This document shows positions 10,292-19,651 of a DNA stretch of 64,000 nt, one piece after another. The stretch is taken from the NCBI GenBank assembly GCA_036946625.1, contig JAQIIU010000003.1, positions 1,127,961 through 1,191,960 of the forward strand, given 5' to 3'. Each line of letters begins with the position of its first letter. Within the stretch, counting starts at the first letter, position 1. A model generated the notes under the pieces. It was not told where the DNA came from, did not search any database, and worked only from the letters and a program-made list of their open reading frames with translations. This DNA comes from Methylorubrum populi. GTDB lineage: Bacteria > Pseudomonadota > Alphaproteobacteria > Rhizobiales > Beijerinckiaceae. Position numbers and translations under genes: made by a program.

Positions 10292-12607
10292 CTACGGCGT
10301 GACCGGCTGCGCCTCGGCGCTGACCGCGGTTCGGACGCCGCGGGCGAGGTCGCGCTCGATCGTCAGCGCGCTCTTGCCGTCGAGACGGTTGCGGTAGACC
10401 TGCAGGTTCTCCATCACCCGCTGCACGTAGTTGCGCGTCTCGGTGAAGGGGATGCGCTCGACCCAGTCGATCGGATCGACATCGGGCCGGCGCGGGTCGC
10501 CGTAGGCATCGACCCATTTCTTCACGTTGCCGCCGCCGGCGTTGTAGGAGGCGAAGGCGAGGATGTAGGAGCCCTTCCAGTCCTCCATCAGTTCGCCGAG
10601 ATGGGCCTGTCCCAGCCGGGCGTTGTAGGCGGGATCGCTCGTCAGGCGATCGGTGTCGTAGGCCGCCGAGACGCGCTTGGCCGTGCGCTGGGCGGTGGCC
10701 GGCATCATCTGCATCAGGCCCCGCGCCCCGACGCCGGACTGGGCCCGGGGATCGAACTGGCTCTCCTGCCGGGCGATGGCGAAGACCATGGCCCGCTCGA
10801 CCTGCGGCACCGCCGTGAAGGTCTCGTAATCGGGGATGCCGAGGGTCGGGTAGGCGTGGGCGTCGAGCGGCAGGCCCCGCTGCGTGGCGAGCTTGCCGAT
10901 GGCGACCAGGGCCCGCGCGTCGCGCGCCTGCGCGGCGGTCTCGCCGAGGGCGTCGACCTGCGCCTCGTCGGCGAGCGAGCGGGCGGCGTCGATGTAGAGC
11001 GGCAGCGCCAGCTCCTTCAGCGAGGCGGCGGCCAAGAGCTTCAGGCCGCGCACGAACAGCCGATCGTCGAAGGCGGCGCGGGCGGTCGGGCTCAGCGCCG
11101 CGGGCGCGCGCAGGGCGAGGCTGTGCCGGCCGAGCCGGACGCGGGCGAGCTGCCCGTAATAGGCGATCGGCTGGAGCGCGGCGCGCTCGTAGAAGGTCTT
11201 CGCCTCGGCGGTCTTGCCCTCGGCTTCCGCCGCGCGGCCCTGCCAGTAGGCGGCGCGCGCCAGCGAGATCGGCGTCTCGGCCACCGAGGCGGCCTGCGCG
11301 AAATGCCGTTCGGCCGCGGCCGGATCGGACAGGAAGCGCAGGGCGATCCAGCCGGCATGGAACTCGGCCTCGATCCGCTTCTCCGCCGTGCGGGCGGAAT
11401 GGCCGGCGGCCACCGCGTAGGCGGTCTTGGAGTCGCCCGCATCCATCAGCTTGCGCGCGACGATGCGGCGCTCGACCCACCACGTGTCGCCGTCGGCGAG
11501 CACGTCCGGGTTGGTGGGCGCGGACAAGAGCACCTTGGCCGCCTCCGCCGCCTTGTCGGCGCGGCGGAAATACTGGGCGCGCGAGAGCAGGTAGGAGGAA
11601 TCGTTGCGCAACGACGGCGGCACGGCGGCGAGCGCGGCCGCCGCGCCGGCCTTGCCCTGGACCGCCCGGCGGGCGCGCACGAGGCTGGCATAGGAGCCGC
11701 CGGCATAATCCGCCGCGCGCGCCGCGGTCCCCCAATCCTCCTTCAGGAGGGCGCGCTCCATCCGGTAGCGATGGTCGATCACCGTGAGGACGCCGGGGAA
11801 GGCGTCGGCGACCCTGGCCTCCAGGTTGCGCCCGAAACTCTCCTCGCGCCACAGGTCGTGCACGAGGTCGGCGGCGTCCGCGTCGAGCCCGTCCGCGCGC
11901 AGGGCGAGCGCCAGGGCGAACTTGCCCGGCGCGCTCGCCGGCTTGGCGCCGGCGAAATAGGCGCGCACCACCGCCGGGCTCTTCCTCTCGGAAAGCAGCC
12001 GCTCCTCGGCGCGGCGGCGCAGGAGCGGGCCCGCCGGCCAATCGGGATGGGAGCGCGAGAAGGCGACGACGCGCTCGAAGCCGATGCCGGCGCCGGCGCG
12101 GATCGCCACCCATTCGAGCAGCGCCCGCGCCGCCGGATCGGAGAACCCCTCGGCCAGCCGGTCGCCGTCGGAGACCTTGCCCTTGCGGTAGAGGTCGATC
12201 GCCTCGCGCAAGGGCCCGAGAGGGGTCTCGCCGGAGGCGATGGGCCGGGCGGGGTCGGGCACCTCGGGGGAGGGAGCGGCGGGGGAGACGGCCGCGTCCG
12301 GCAGCGGGAAGGCGACCGGTCCGTCCGATTCGGTGGTGGCGTAGGCCGAGGCGGCGGCCGGCAGCGGCTTGTCGGAGGCCGCCTCGCCCGCGCTCGGATC
12401 GAGGCGCAGCGCGTCCGCGGCGACGGGATCGGAGGCGGGCCCCTGCCCGTCGCCGACCCCACGGGCGGTGGCGTCGCTCGCCGGGACGGCGGGCGCCGAG
12501 GCCGGCTGGGGGTTGCGGATCTCGATGGCGCCGCCGCGCTGCGGCAGCACAGCGCCGGACAGCACGAGCCCGAGGAGCAGGGAGCGGGCGGGGAACGCCA
12601 TGGTCAT
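10292..12607 (-). CDS. slt: Soluble lytic murein transglycosylase (Slt70-like)
   Basis: Exported peptidoglycan-cleaving enzyme of 771 residues. The N-terminus MTMAFPARSLLLGLVLSG is a signal peptide. A long helical superhelix region (residues about 120-600) is typical of Slt70-type proteins. The C-terminal SLT domain shows AIARQESQFDPRAQSGVGAR with the catalytic Glu, GLMQMMPATAQRTAKRVS, and SYNAGGGNVKKWVDAYGDPR. The ATG at 12607 gives a clean signal peptide; a TTG at 12631 would add eight residues. It is divergent from dapA, an arrangement I recall from other Rhizobiales. It acts in the periplasm on the glycan strand, releasing 1,6-anhydro-muropeptides. Confidence 0.92.
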   Translation of the reverse strand: MTMAFPARSLLLGLVLSGAVLPQRGGAIEIRNPQPASAPAVPASDATARGVGDGQGPASDPVAADALRLDPSAGEAASDKPLPAAASAYATTESDGPVAFPLPDAAVSPAAPSPEVPDPARPIASGETPLGPLREAIDLYRKGKVSDGDRLAEGFSDPAARALLEWVAIRAGAGIGFERVVAFSRSHPDWPAGPLLRRRAEERLLSERKSPAVVRAYFAGAKPASAPGKFALALALRADGLDADAADLVHDLWREESFGRNLEARVADAFPGVLTVIDHRYRMERALLKEDWGTAARAADYAGGSYASLVRARRAVQGKAGAAAALAAVPPSLRNDSSYLLSRAQYFRRADKAAEAAKVLLSAPTNPDVLADGDTWWVERRIVARKLMDAGDSKTAYAVAAGHSARTAEKRIEAEFHAGWIALRFLSDPAAAERHFAQAASVAETPISLARAAYWQGRAAEAEGKTAEAKTFYERAALQPIAYYGQLARVRLGRHSLALRAPAALSPTARAAFDDRLFVRGLKLLAAASLKELALPLYIDAARSLADEAQVDALGETAAQARDARALVAIGKLATQRGLPLDAHAYPTLGIPDYETFTAVPQVERAMVFAIARQESQFDPRAQSGVGARGLMQMMPATAQRTAKRVSAAYDTDRLTSDPAYNARLGQAHLGELMEDWKGSYILAFASYNAGGGNVKKWVDAYGDPRRPDVDPIDWVERIPFTETRNYVQRVMENLQVYRNRLDGKSALTIERDLARGVRTAVSAEAQPVTP

Positions 12608-12791
12608 CAGACACCCCGACACGGAGGCCAAGCCTTAAGCTGGGCTCCGGTCCGTTAAGATGGCATTAACTGCGCAAGCGAAGCGTTTGCGCGCGGGCTG
12701 GGGAGGGCCTATGTCTCGCCCGACCCGCGCGCGGCTCGCGCCGCAGGGATGTGCCAGACGACAGGCAAGAAGAACGGCCGGGAACGCCAGG

Positions 12792-13682
12792 ATGACCGAT
12801 ACCCACGCCCGCCTTCGCGGCTCGATGACCGCGCTCGCGACTCCCTTCCGCGACGGCGCGTTCGACGAGGCGGCCTTCCGGAAATTCGTGAACTGGCAGA
12901 TCGGGCAGGGCACCCATGCCCTGGTGCCGACCGGCACCACCGGCGAGAGCCCGACGCTGAGCCATGCCGAGCACGACCGCGTGGTCGAAACCTGCATCGC
13001 CGAGGCCGCCGGGCGCGTGCCGGTGATCGCCGGCGCCGGTTCGAACTCGACGGCGGAGGCCGTGCAGCGGGCGCGTCATGCGGAAGCCGCGGGCGCGGAC
13101 GCGGTGCTCATCGTCACGCCCTACTACAACAAGCCGACCCAGGAGGGGATGTACGCCCACTTCAAGGCGGTCAACGACGCGGTCGGCATCCCGATCATCA
13201 TCTACAACATCCCCGGCCGCTCCGTGGTCGACATGAGCGTCGACACCATGAAGCGATTGTTCGAGTTGAAGAACATCGCCGGCGTGAAGGACGCCACGGC
13301 CAGGATCGACCGCGTCAGCCTCCAGCGGCAGGCCTTGGGAGAAGATTTCATCCAGCTTTCTGGCGAAGATGCGACGGCGCTCGGCTTCAATGCCCATGGC
13401 GGGCACGGCTGCATCTCGGTGGTGTCGAACGTCGCGCCCCGGCTCTGCGCCGATCTTCAGGAGGCGACCCTGTCGGGCGACTACGCCAAGGCGCTGGCGA
13501 TCCAGGACCGGCTGATGCCGCTGCACGTGCAGATGTTCTACGAATCGAACCCGGTGCCGGCGAAGTACGCGCTCTCGCGCCTCGGGCTGATGTCGGAGGA
13601 AGTGCGCCTGCCGCTGGTCCCGGCCACGGAAGGCTGCCGCCGGGCGGTCGATGCCGCGCTCGCCCATGCCGGCCTGATCTGA
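12792..13682 (+). CDS. dapA: 4-hydroxy-tetrahydrodipicolinate synthase
   Basis: Condenses pyruvate with aspartate semialdehyde in the lysine and meso-diaminopimelate pathway. It has 296 residues, normal for the family. Key motifs are [20 protein letters not shown] near residue 40, [13 protein letters not shown] near 105, YNIPGR with the catalytic Tyr, and GVKDAT with the Schiff-base Lys near 162. Start at ATG 12792. It supplies diaminopimelate for the cell wall that the neighbouring lytic transglycosylase remodels. The smpB gene follows on the same strand after 82 bases. Confidence 0.97.
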   Translation: MTDTHARLRGSMTALATPFRDGAFDEAAFRKFVNWQIGQGTHALVPTGTTGESPTLSHAEHDRVVETCIAEAAGRVPVIAGAGSNSTAEAVQRARHAEAAGADAVLIVTPYYNKPTQEGMYAHFKAVNDAVGIPIIIYNIPGRSVVDMSVDTMKRLFELKNIAGVKDATARIDRVSLQRQALGEDFIQLSGEDATALGFNAHGGHGCISVVSNVAPRLCADLQEATLSGDYAKALAIQDRLMPLHVQMFYESNPVPAKYALSRLGLMSEEVRLPLVPATEGCRRAVDAALAHAGLI

Positions 13683-13764
13683 TTCCGGCCCGAAGCCTCG
13701 CCGGAGACGGCGACGGTCCCCATATCGGTGGGCCGCCGCCGCCCGACCGCGAACCCGAAGACCA

Positions 13765-14238
13765 ATGGCACCGAAACCCGAACCCGGCCGGCGCGTCGTC
13801 GCCGACAACCGCTCCGCCCGCTTCCACTACGCCATCGAGGACACGCTCGAGGCCGGCATCGCGCTGACCGGCACCGAGGTGAAGTCGCTGCGCGGCGGCA
13901 AGGCGACGATCGGCGAATCCTATGCCGGCCCGTCCGGCAACGACCTGATGCTGTTCAACGCCTATATCCCGGAATATCTGGAGGCGAACCGCTTCAACCA
14001 CGACACCAAGCGGCCCCGCCGCCTGCTGCTGCACCGCCGCCAGATCAACAAGCTGATCGGCGCGACCCAGCGCCAGGGCTACACGGTGATCCCGCTGAAG
14101 ATCTATTTCAACGACAAGGGCCGGGCGAAGGTGGAACTCGGCCTCGGCAAGGGCAAGCAGCTCCACGACAAGCGCGAGAGCGTCAAGCAACGCGACTGGC
14201 AGCGCGACAAGGCCCGGCTGATGCGGGACAAGGGCTGA
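13765..14238 (+). CDS. smpB: SsrA-binding protein SmpB
   Basis: Binds tmRNA and delivers it to stalled ribosomes for trans-translation. It has 157 residues, the normal length. Motifs include [40 protein letters not shown] and [20 protein letters not shown], with the basic C-terminal tail [20 protein letters not shown] that mimics the codon-anticodon stem. Downstream of dapA, as is common in Alphaproteobacteria. No tmRNA gene was found in this window. Confidence 0.97.
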   Translation: MAPKPEPGRRVVADNRSARFHYAIEDTLEAGIALTGTEVKSLRGGKATIGESYAGPSGNDLMLFNAYIPEYLEANRFNHDTKRPRRLLLHRRQINKLIGATQRQGYTVIPLKIYFNDKGRAKVELGLGKGKQLHDKRESVKQRDWQRDKARLMRDKG

Positions 14239-14283
14239 GATCGGTTCTTTCGGATTCGGTCGAATGGCCTGGGTCGCGCCCGC

Positions 14284-14377
14284 CGTCATCGCGAGCGAAT
14301 GCGAAGCGATCCAGCGGCGCGACCCGTCCGGATGGTCCGGAGCGCTGGATTGCTTCGGCTGAAACCTCGCCATGACG
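14284..14377. repeat. Dispersed palindromic repeat, copy 1
   Basis: Left arm 14284-14314 reads GTCATCGCGAGCGAATGCG followed by AAGCGATCCAG; right arm 14345-14377 is an imperfect inverse (CTGGATTGCTTCGGCT ... ATGACGG). The two arms could fold into one long hairpin with a loop of about 30 bases. The same element recurs at 40275-40356, 54811-54844 and several times in 60474-60987. It sits between convergent smpB and the NYN-domain gene. Confidence 0.85.
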
Positions 14378-14424
14378 GTGAGGGATCTTCTCCCGTCATC
14401 GCAATCCGGGCGGCGATGCCCTGT

Positions 14425-15081
14425 TCAGCCTTCCGCCTCTTCCTCGGACGGGCCGGGGCGGATGCCGTAGCGGCTCTCCAGGCCCGGATTGGCGCGGGAG
14501 CCGCGCTCGGCGAAATCCCGGCGGGGGCCGTCGCCGGCGGCGCGCGCGGGACGCTCGCCCGGGTCGCGGCCGATCCGGCTGGCGAGATGGGCGAGATCGA
14601 CGAACTCGTCGGCCTGACGCCGCAGGTCGTCGGCGATCATCGCCGGCTGGGTCTGGATCGTCGAGACCACGGAGACGCGCACGCCGCGTCGCTGGATCGC
14701 CTCCACCAGCGAGCGGAAATCGCCGTCGCCGGAGAACAGCACCATGTGGTCGATGTGAGGAGCGAGTTCGAGCGCGTCGATGGCGAGCTCGATATCCATG
14801 TTGCCCTTGATCTTGCGGCGGCCGGCGGAGTCGGTGAACTCCTTCACCGGCTTGGTCACGACCCGGTAGCCGTTATAGTCGAGCCAGTCGATCAGCGGAC
14901 GGATCGAGGAATATTCCTGATCCTCGATCATGGCGGTATAGTAAAATGCCCGAATGAGATTGTCGCGGCTCTGAAAATCCTTGAGCAACCGCTTGTAGTC
15001 GATATCGAACCCGAGCGCCTTGGTCGTCGCGTACAGGTTTGCACCGTCGATAAAAATCGCAGTGCGCTGCTTGTCACTCAT
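14425..15081 (-). CDS. NYN-domain (LabA/DUF88-like) putative ribonuclease
   Basis: Protein of 218 residues. The N-terminal 160 residues form a PIN-like NYN domain: TAIFIDGANLYATTKALGFD carries the first Asp, IKGNMDIELAIDALELA the second Asp, and MVLFSGDGDFRSLVEAIQRR the SGDGDF motif with the third acidic cluster. All are consistent with metal-dependent RNA cleavage. The remaining tail is charged and probably disordered. Substrate is unknown. It lies between smpB and pyrE; I recall NYN proteins near smpB and rpoZ in related genomes. A long AT-richer region lies upstream of its start. Confidence 0.88.
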   Translation of the reverse strand: MSDKQRTAIFIDGANLYATTKALGFDIDYKRLLKDFQSRDNLIRAFYYTAMIEDQEYSSIRPLIDWLDYNGYRVVTKPVKEFTDSAGRRKIKGNMDIELAIDALELAPHIDHMVLFSGDGDFRSLVEAIQRRGVRVSVVSTIQTQPAMIADDLRRQADEFVDLAHLASRIGRDPGERPARAAGDGPRRDFAERGSRANPGLESRYGIRPGPSEEEAEG

Positions 15082-15606
15082 CGATCGATCCGTGTGCTGG
15101 AGCTGAAAGACACTGTTTTTGAAAATTCAAGGACGAATGCAGTTCATGGAAACGCAGATCCGATGCGCCGACGATGTTCGGCACTCCCGAACTCTCAGTT
15201 GATGACAGCCGCCGATCAAACGGCCACGGACTCGTTTCAGATGCAGAGGCGGCCCGGCCATCGGGGGATCGTGCCGAGACCTTCAGGGCGTGAACCGGCC
15301 CGAGCCGGGGACCGTGGTGCCGGAGCCTACAAGCTCTGTCAAGAACCAGAGAGAGTTAAGCCTGCCACTCCATTGATCGGCCAATGTGATCTGCCACAAC
15401 TACAAAAACATTGTTCGGGACGATCCCCGTCCCACAGGTTGCGATGCCTAAGCAGGGACAGCCCGAATAGCGTTCATATGGACTTGAGGTTATTGGTAGG
15501 GCAAAGACTACGTTGGATTTTTGCATTTGGATTCTTGCATCAAATCTTCACCGACCGTCACGATCGGCGCCGATCCGGGCCGCCGCGAGGGGGCCCCGAG
15601 GCTCGT
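15082..15606. other. AT-richer 525-bp intergenic region
   Basis: No convincing protein gene. Composition falls to roughly half GC between about 15380 and 15560, clearly unlike the surroundings. It contains two TTGCAT boxes at about 15521-15540 and a perfect palindrome GATCGGCGCCGATC at 15562-15575. It lies upstream of the minus-strand NYN gene and downstream of the minus-strand pyrE stop. It could hold the NYN promoter, the end of the pyrE transcript, or an unannotated small RNA. Confidence 0.4.
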
Positions 15607-16203
15607 TCAAGGCTTCGGCATCGCGCGGCTGCCCGGCTTGACCGGGGGAATGGCGGCGAGTTCCGGGGGGAGGGCGTCCGGTGAATAGGTCGGAATGTCG
15701 AGGGTGACGAGGGACAGGAGCGGCAGACCGATCTCGCCGCGCCCACCCGAGCGATCGATCAGGCAGGCCGCGCCGACCACCTCGCCGGCCTCGCCCTTGA
15801 GGGAGGCGAGACATTCCCGGGCCGAGAGTCCGGTCGTCACGATGTCCTCGACGATGACGGCGCGGGTTCCGCCGGGGATCGAGAAGCCGCGGCGCAGGGT
15901 GAAGGGGCCGCCGGGGTCGCGCTCGACGAAGATCGCCCGGGCGCCGAGATGGCGGGCGGTCTCGTAGCCGGGGATGATGCCGCCGATGGCCGGCGAGACC
16001 ACGATGTCGATCCGGCCGAAGCGCCCGGTGATCACCTCGGCCAGCGCCCGGCACAGCCGCTCGGTGCGCACCGGATCGGAGAAGATCGTCATCTTCTGCA
16101 GGAAGGTGGGCGAGCGCAGCCCGGAACTGAGGATGAAGTGCCCCTGCATCAGGGCGCCCGCCGCGCGAAACTCTTCGAGGACATCTTCCGGCGTCATGAC
16201 CAT
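15607..16203 (-). CDS. pyrE: Orotate phosphoribosyltransferase
   Basis: Converts orotate and PRPP to orotidine 5'-phosphate in pyrimidine synthesis. From the ATG at 16203 ([12 protein letters not shown], with GGCGAGC upstream) it has 198 residues, a usual size. Visible motifs are [57 protein letters not shown] and the PRPP-binding loop [21 protein letters not shown] second in-frame ATG lies two codons downstream. Confidence 0.95.
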   Translation of the reverse strand: MVMTPEDVLEEFRAAGALMQGHFILSSGLRSPTFLQKMTIFSDPVRTERLCRALAEVITGRFGRIDIVVSPAIGGIIPGYETARHLGARAIFVERDPGGPFTLRRGFSIPGGTRAVIVEDIVTTGLSARECLASLKGEAGEVVGAACLIDRSGGRGEIGLPLLSLVTLDIPTYSPDALPPELAAIPPVKPGSRAMPKP

Positions 16204-16304
16204 TTGCTCGCCAACCCGTGTTCCGCCGCTTGTCGCAGCGGCGGGTGCGCGGCGCAAGCGGAGCGCGCCCGTCCATGTCCGATGGAATCGCGACGGCGGA
16301 CGGC

Positions 16305-16655
16305 TCAGTTGCGGACGTGCAGAACGTCCCGCGCCCGGTGACGGCGGGCACCGTAAGCGGGTGCCGGATCGTACGGATCGTAGGCGGGCGCGTCGTAGGC
16401 GTCGTCGGCGCCGGCGAAGGGGAAGAGCGAGCCGAGCAGCACGCCCTCGGTCCCGCCGCGCTGGATCATCGTGCGCATGCCCGGCTGCAGCTTGCTGTCA
16501 TCCAGATCGTCGGGGAGGGCAGGAGTGAGGGGCAGGCCCTCGGGGCCGCCACGCTGGATCATCGTCCGCATGCCGGGTTGCAGGTTCTGGGCGCGGGCCT
16601 CGACGGCGAGCACGACGAAGGCGAGGATGGCGGTGGTGACCAGGGAACGCTTCAT
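16305..16655 (-). CDS. Small secreted protein with duplicated motif
   Basis: Protein of 116 residues with a clear signal peptide ([20 protein letters not shown], cleavage near ARAQ) and a good Shine-Dalgarno (CCCGGAGCG). The mature part holds two copies of [13 protein letters not shown](P/T)EG about 34 residues apart, then a Tyr/Asp/Pro-rich tail ([20 protein letters not shown]). No family was recognised. It sits between rsh and pyrE on the same strand, with about 110 bases to each, and so may be its own unit. The duplicated motif could be a binding or surface element; no function is claimed. Confidence 0.7.
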   Translation of the reverse strand: MKRSLVTTAILAFVVLAVEARAQNLQPGMRTMIQRGGPEGLPLTPALPDDLDDSKLQPGMRTMIQRGGTEGVLLGSLFPFAGADDAYDAPAYDPYDPAPAYGARRHRARDVLHVRN

Positions 16656-16766
16656 GCTGATCGCTCCGGGAAAGCAGACCACGGGCGCGGCATTCCGTAG
16701 ACCGGCCCGATCATGGAATGCCGCGCCCGCGCATCGGTTCCGGCCAGCGTACACGACCGGTCGATG

Positions 16767-18998
16767 CTACCCGTTCACCCGCTCGACGCGGCTCACCGAG
16801 CGCTTGCCGCGCAGGTCCGCGACGATGGCGGTGAGGTGCTTCAGGTCCGGCACCGACAGGTCGATGGCGATGTCGGTGAAGTCCTGCGTGCGGCGCTTCA
16901 TCGAGACGTTGTCGATGTTGCCGTCGTGCTCGGCGATGACCTGGGCGATCTGCGCCAGCGTGCCGGGCTCGTTGATCGATTCGAGCGCGATCTTGGCCGG
17001 GAAGCGCTCCTGCGAGCCCTCCACGTCCCAGCGCACGTCGAGCCAGCGCTCGGGCTCGTTGTCGAAGGCGGCGAGGGCCGCCGACTGGATCGGGTAGATC
17101 GTCACGCCGACGCCGGGGGTGAGGATGCCGACGATGCGGTCGCCCGGCAGGGCACCGCCGTTCGGTGCGAAGCTCACCGGCAGGTCGCCCGCGAGCCCCC
17201 GGATCGGGATGCCGCCCGGCGTGGAGGCGCCTTCGGCCTCGCCCGAGAAGGTCAGCCGCATGGTCTGGTCCTTGGAGCGGCTGAGACGGCCGGCCGCCCC
17301 GTTGGCCGCAGGCCCGCCGCTGGCGCCGGCGCGGCGCTCGTCCTTGAAGTCGGGATAGACCGCCTTCACCACGTCGCCGGAAAACATCTCTCCGCGCCCG
17401 ACGGCCGCGAAGACGTCCTCGGCCGAGGCGCGGGCGAGCCGGGGCAGGGCGCCGCGCAGCTTCTCCTCGGAAAAACTCTTCCCCGCCCGCTCGAAGGCCC
17501 GATCGAGGATCTGGCGGCCGAGCCCGGCATATTGCCGCCGCACCGCGGTGCGGGTCGCCCGCCGGATCGCCGCCCGCGCCTTGCCGGTGACGACGAGCGA
17601 TTCCCAGGCGGCCGGCGGCGAGGCTCCGTCCGAGCGGGCGATCTCGACCTCGTCGCCGTTGGCGAGTTCGTGCAGCAGGGGGGCCAGGCGCCCGTTGATC
17701 TTGGCGCCGACCGCGGTGTTGCCGACGTCGGTGTGCACCGCATAGGCGAAGTCGATCGGGGTCGCGCCCCGCGGCAGGGCGATCAGGCGGCCCTTCGGGG
17801 TGAAGCAGAACACCTGGTCCTGGAACAGCTCCAGCTTGGTGTGCTCCAGGAACTCTTCCGGCGAATCGCCCTCGGCCAGAAGCTCGATGGTGCGGCGCAG
17901 CCACTGATAGGCGCCGCTCTCGGTGGCGAGCCGCGGGTGGATCTCGCCCTCGCCGCCCTCGGACGAGGATTCCTTGTAATGGGCATGCGCCGCGATGCCG
18001 TACTCGGCGATCTCGTCCATCTCGGCGGTGCGGATCTGAAGTTCGACGCGCTGGCGCTTCGGCCCGATCACCGTGGTGTGGATCGAGCGGTAATCGTTCT
18101 GCTTCGGCGTCGAAACGTAGTCCTTGTAGCGGCCCGGCACCATCGGCCAGCTCGTGTGGACCACGCCGAGCGCGGCGTAGCACTCGGCCGCCGTGGCGAC
18201 GATCACGCGGAAGCCGACGATGTCGGACAATTGCTCGAAGGCGACCGACTTGCGCTCCATCTTCGACCAGATCGAGAACGGCTTCTTCAGCCGTCCCTTC
18301 ACCTGTGCGGTGATGCCGCGGGCGCCAAGCCGGGCGGTGAGGTCGTGCTCGATGCTCTCGATGACGCTGCCGGACTTCGCCGAGAGGTCTTCGAGGCGCT
18401 TGGCGATGGTGCCGTAGATCTCGGGCTTGAGCGTGCGGAAGGAGAGGTCTTCCAGCTCGTCGCGCAGTTCCTGCATGCCCATGCGGCCGGCGAGCGGGGC
18501 GTAGATGTCGAGGGTCTCCTCGGCGATCCGCGCGCGCTTGTCGTCGCGCATGAAGTGGAGGGTGCGCATGTTGTGCAGGCGGTCGGCGAGCTTGACCAGC
18601 AGCACCCGCACGTCCTCGGCCACCGCCAGCAGGAGCTTGCGGAAGTTCTCGCCCTGCACCGCCCGCTTCGAGACGAGGTCGAGGCGCTTCAGCTTGGTCA
18701 GGCCGTCCACCAGGGCGCCGATCTCGGGCCCGAAGATCTCGCGGATCTCGTCGAGGGTGGCGGCGGTGTCCTCGACCGTGTCGTGCAGCACCGCCGCGAC
18801 GATGGTCGCGTCGTCGAGGCGCAGGTCGGTGAGGATCGCGGCGACTTCGAGGGGGTGGGCGAAGAACGGATCGCCCGAGGCACGCTTCTGCGTGCCGTGC
18901 GCCCGCATGGCGTAGACGTAGGCGCGGTTCAGAAGCGCCTCGTTCGCGGCCGGGTTGTAGCGCTTGACCCGCTCCACGAGTTCGTACTGGCGCATCAT
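16767..18998 (-). CDS. rsh: Bifunctional (p)ppGpp synthetase/hydrolase
   Basis: Makes and degrades (p)ppGpp, the stringent-response alarmone. It has 743 residues from the ATG at 18998. The HD hydrolase domain is intact, including H72-D73 in AAVLHDTVEDT. The synthetase domain follows with DIVGFRVIVATAAECYAALG and YKDYVSTPKQNDYRSIHTTV. A TGS domain (VFCFTPKGRLIALPRGATPI) and a C-terminal ACT domain (ESINEPGTLAQIAQVIAEHD) complete the standard layout. It lies downstream of rpoZ; omega and Rsh genes are commonly paired in Alphaproteobacteria. No second long Rsh is in the window. Confidence 0.96.
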   Translation of the reverse strand: MMRQYELVERVKRYNPAANEALLNRAYVYAMRAHGTQKRASGDPFFAHPLEVAAILTDLRLDDATIVAAVLHDTVEDTAATLDEIREIFGPEIGALVDGLTKLKRLDLVSKRAVQGENFRKLLLAVAEDVRVLLVKLADRLHNMRTLHFMRDDKRARIAEETLDIYAPLAGRMGMQELRDELEDLSFRTLKPEIYGTIAKRLEDLSAKSGSVIESIEHDLTARLGARGITAQVKGRLKKPFSIWSKMERKSVAFEQLSDIVGFRVIVATAAECYAALGVVHTSWPMVPGRYKDYVSTPKQNDYRSIHTTVIGPKRQRVELQIRTAEMDEIAEYGIAAHAHYKESSSEGGEGEIHPRLATESGAYQWLRRTIELLAEGDSPEEFLEHTKLELFQDQVFCFTPKGRLIALPRGATPIDFAYAVHTDVGNTAVGAKINGRLAPLLHELANGDEVEIARSDGASPPAAWESLVVTGKARAAIRRATRTAVRRQYAGLGRQILDRAFERAGKSFSEEKLRGALPRLARASAEDVFAAVGRGEMFSGDVVKAVYPDFKDERRAGASGGPAANGAAGRLSRSKDQTMRLTFSGEAEGASTPGGIPIRGLAGDLPVSFAPNGGALPGDRIVGILTPGVGVTIYPIQSAALAAFDNEPERWLDVRWDVEGSQERFPAKIALESINEPGTLAQIAQVIAEHDGNIDNVSMKRRTQDFTDIAIDLSVPDLKHLTAIVADLRGKRSVSRVERVNG

Positions 18999-19180
18999 CC
19001 GCCGAAGGATCCTGCTCTCGATGTGTTCGGGGGCCCGGCCGGAACGGCCGCGGTCGATCGCGCGACACCTTCCCGCATCGGCAGCGGTTGCGCCAGACCC
19101 ATGGCGCCGCGGCGAGAGCCGACGGTTTCCGCCCATCCTGCATGGGCTGCAAGACAGCAAAGAGGGACCGCAAGACGGGA

Positions 19181-19211
19181 ACGCCCGCCGCTCGGAAACG
19201 AGGGCGGGCGT
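19181..19211 (-). terminator. Hairpin terminator between rpoZ and rsh
   Basis: A near-perfect stem, ACGCCCGCCGCTCG pairing with CGAGGGCGGGCGT around a GAAA loop, lies about 30 bases past the rpoZ stop. There is no strong U-tract on the minus strand, so it may attenuate rather than end transcription into rsh. Confidence 0.65.
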
Positions 19212-19240
19212 CGAACGCGAGAGAAACCGCGAAAGGAAGC

Positions 19241-19651
19241 TTACTCGCCCTCGTCGTCCGTCTCGGTCGGCGGAGCCAGGTTCTCCAGGCCGCGCAGAAG
19301 GTCTTCCTCGCTCATGCGGTCGAACTGCACGTCCTTGTCGTCGGAGGACGACGGGGGCGCCACGGCCGCGGCGGCGGGCGAGCTCGACAGCAGCGGCACG
19401 GTCTCGGCCTCCGGCTCGTCCACCTCGACGTATTTCTGCATCGAGTGGATCAGTTGCTCCTTGAGATCCTCGGCCGTGATGGTCTCGTCACCGATCTCGC
19501 GCAGGGCCACGACCGGGTTCTTGTCGCGGTCGCGCTCGACCGTCAGCGGGGCGCCGGCGGCGAGCAGGCGGGCGCGGTGGCTGGCGAGCAGGACCAGCTC
19601 GAAGCGGTTCTCGACCTTCTCGATGCAGTCTTCGACGGTGACGCGAGCCAT
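19241..19651 (-). CDS. rpoZ: RNA polymerase omega subunit
   Basis: Small subunit that aids RNA polymerase assembly. It has 136 residues. The N-terminal 60 are the conserved omega core ([54 protein letters not shown]). An acidic, Ser/Ala-rich tail follows, as in other Rhizobiales. A strong Shine-Dalgarno (AAGGAGC) precedes the ATG. Confidence 0.96.
   Translation of the reverse strand: MARVTVEDCIEKVENRFELVLLASHRARLLAAGAPLTVERDRDKNPVVALREIGDETITAEDLKEQLIHSMQKYVEVDEPEAETVPLLSSSPAAAAVAPPSSSDDKDVQFDRMSEEDLLRGLENLAPPTETDDEGE

Noticed and set aside
10229-12658. Plus-strand frame opposite the lytic transglycosylase
   Set aside because: The minus strand has a signal peptide and an SLT domain with the catalytic Glu; the plus strand has neither.
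14299-15684. Long plus-strand open frame across the NYN gene and the following gap
   Set aside because: It is antisense to the well-supported NYN gene, has no family motif, and continues through repeat and AT-richer DNA. It is a by-product of high GC content.
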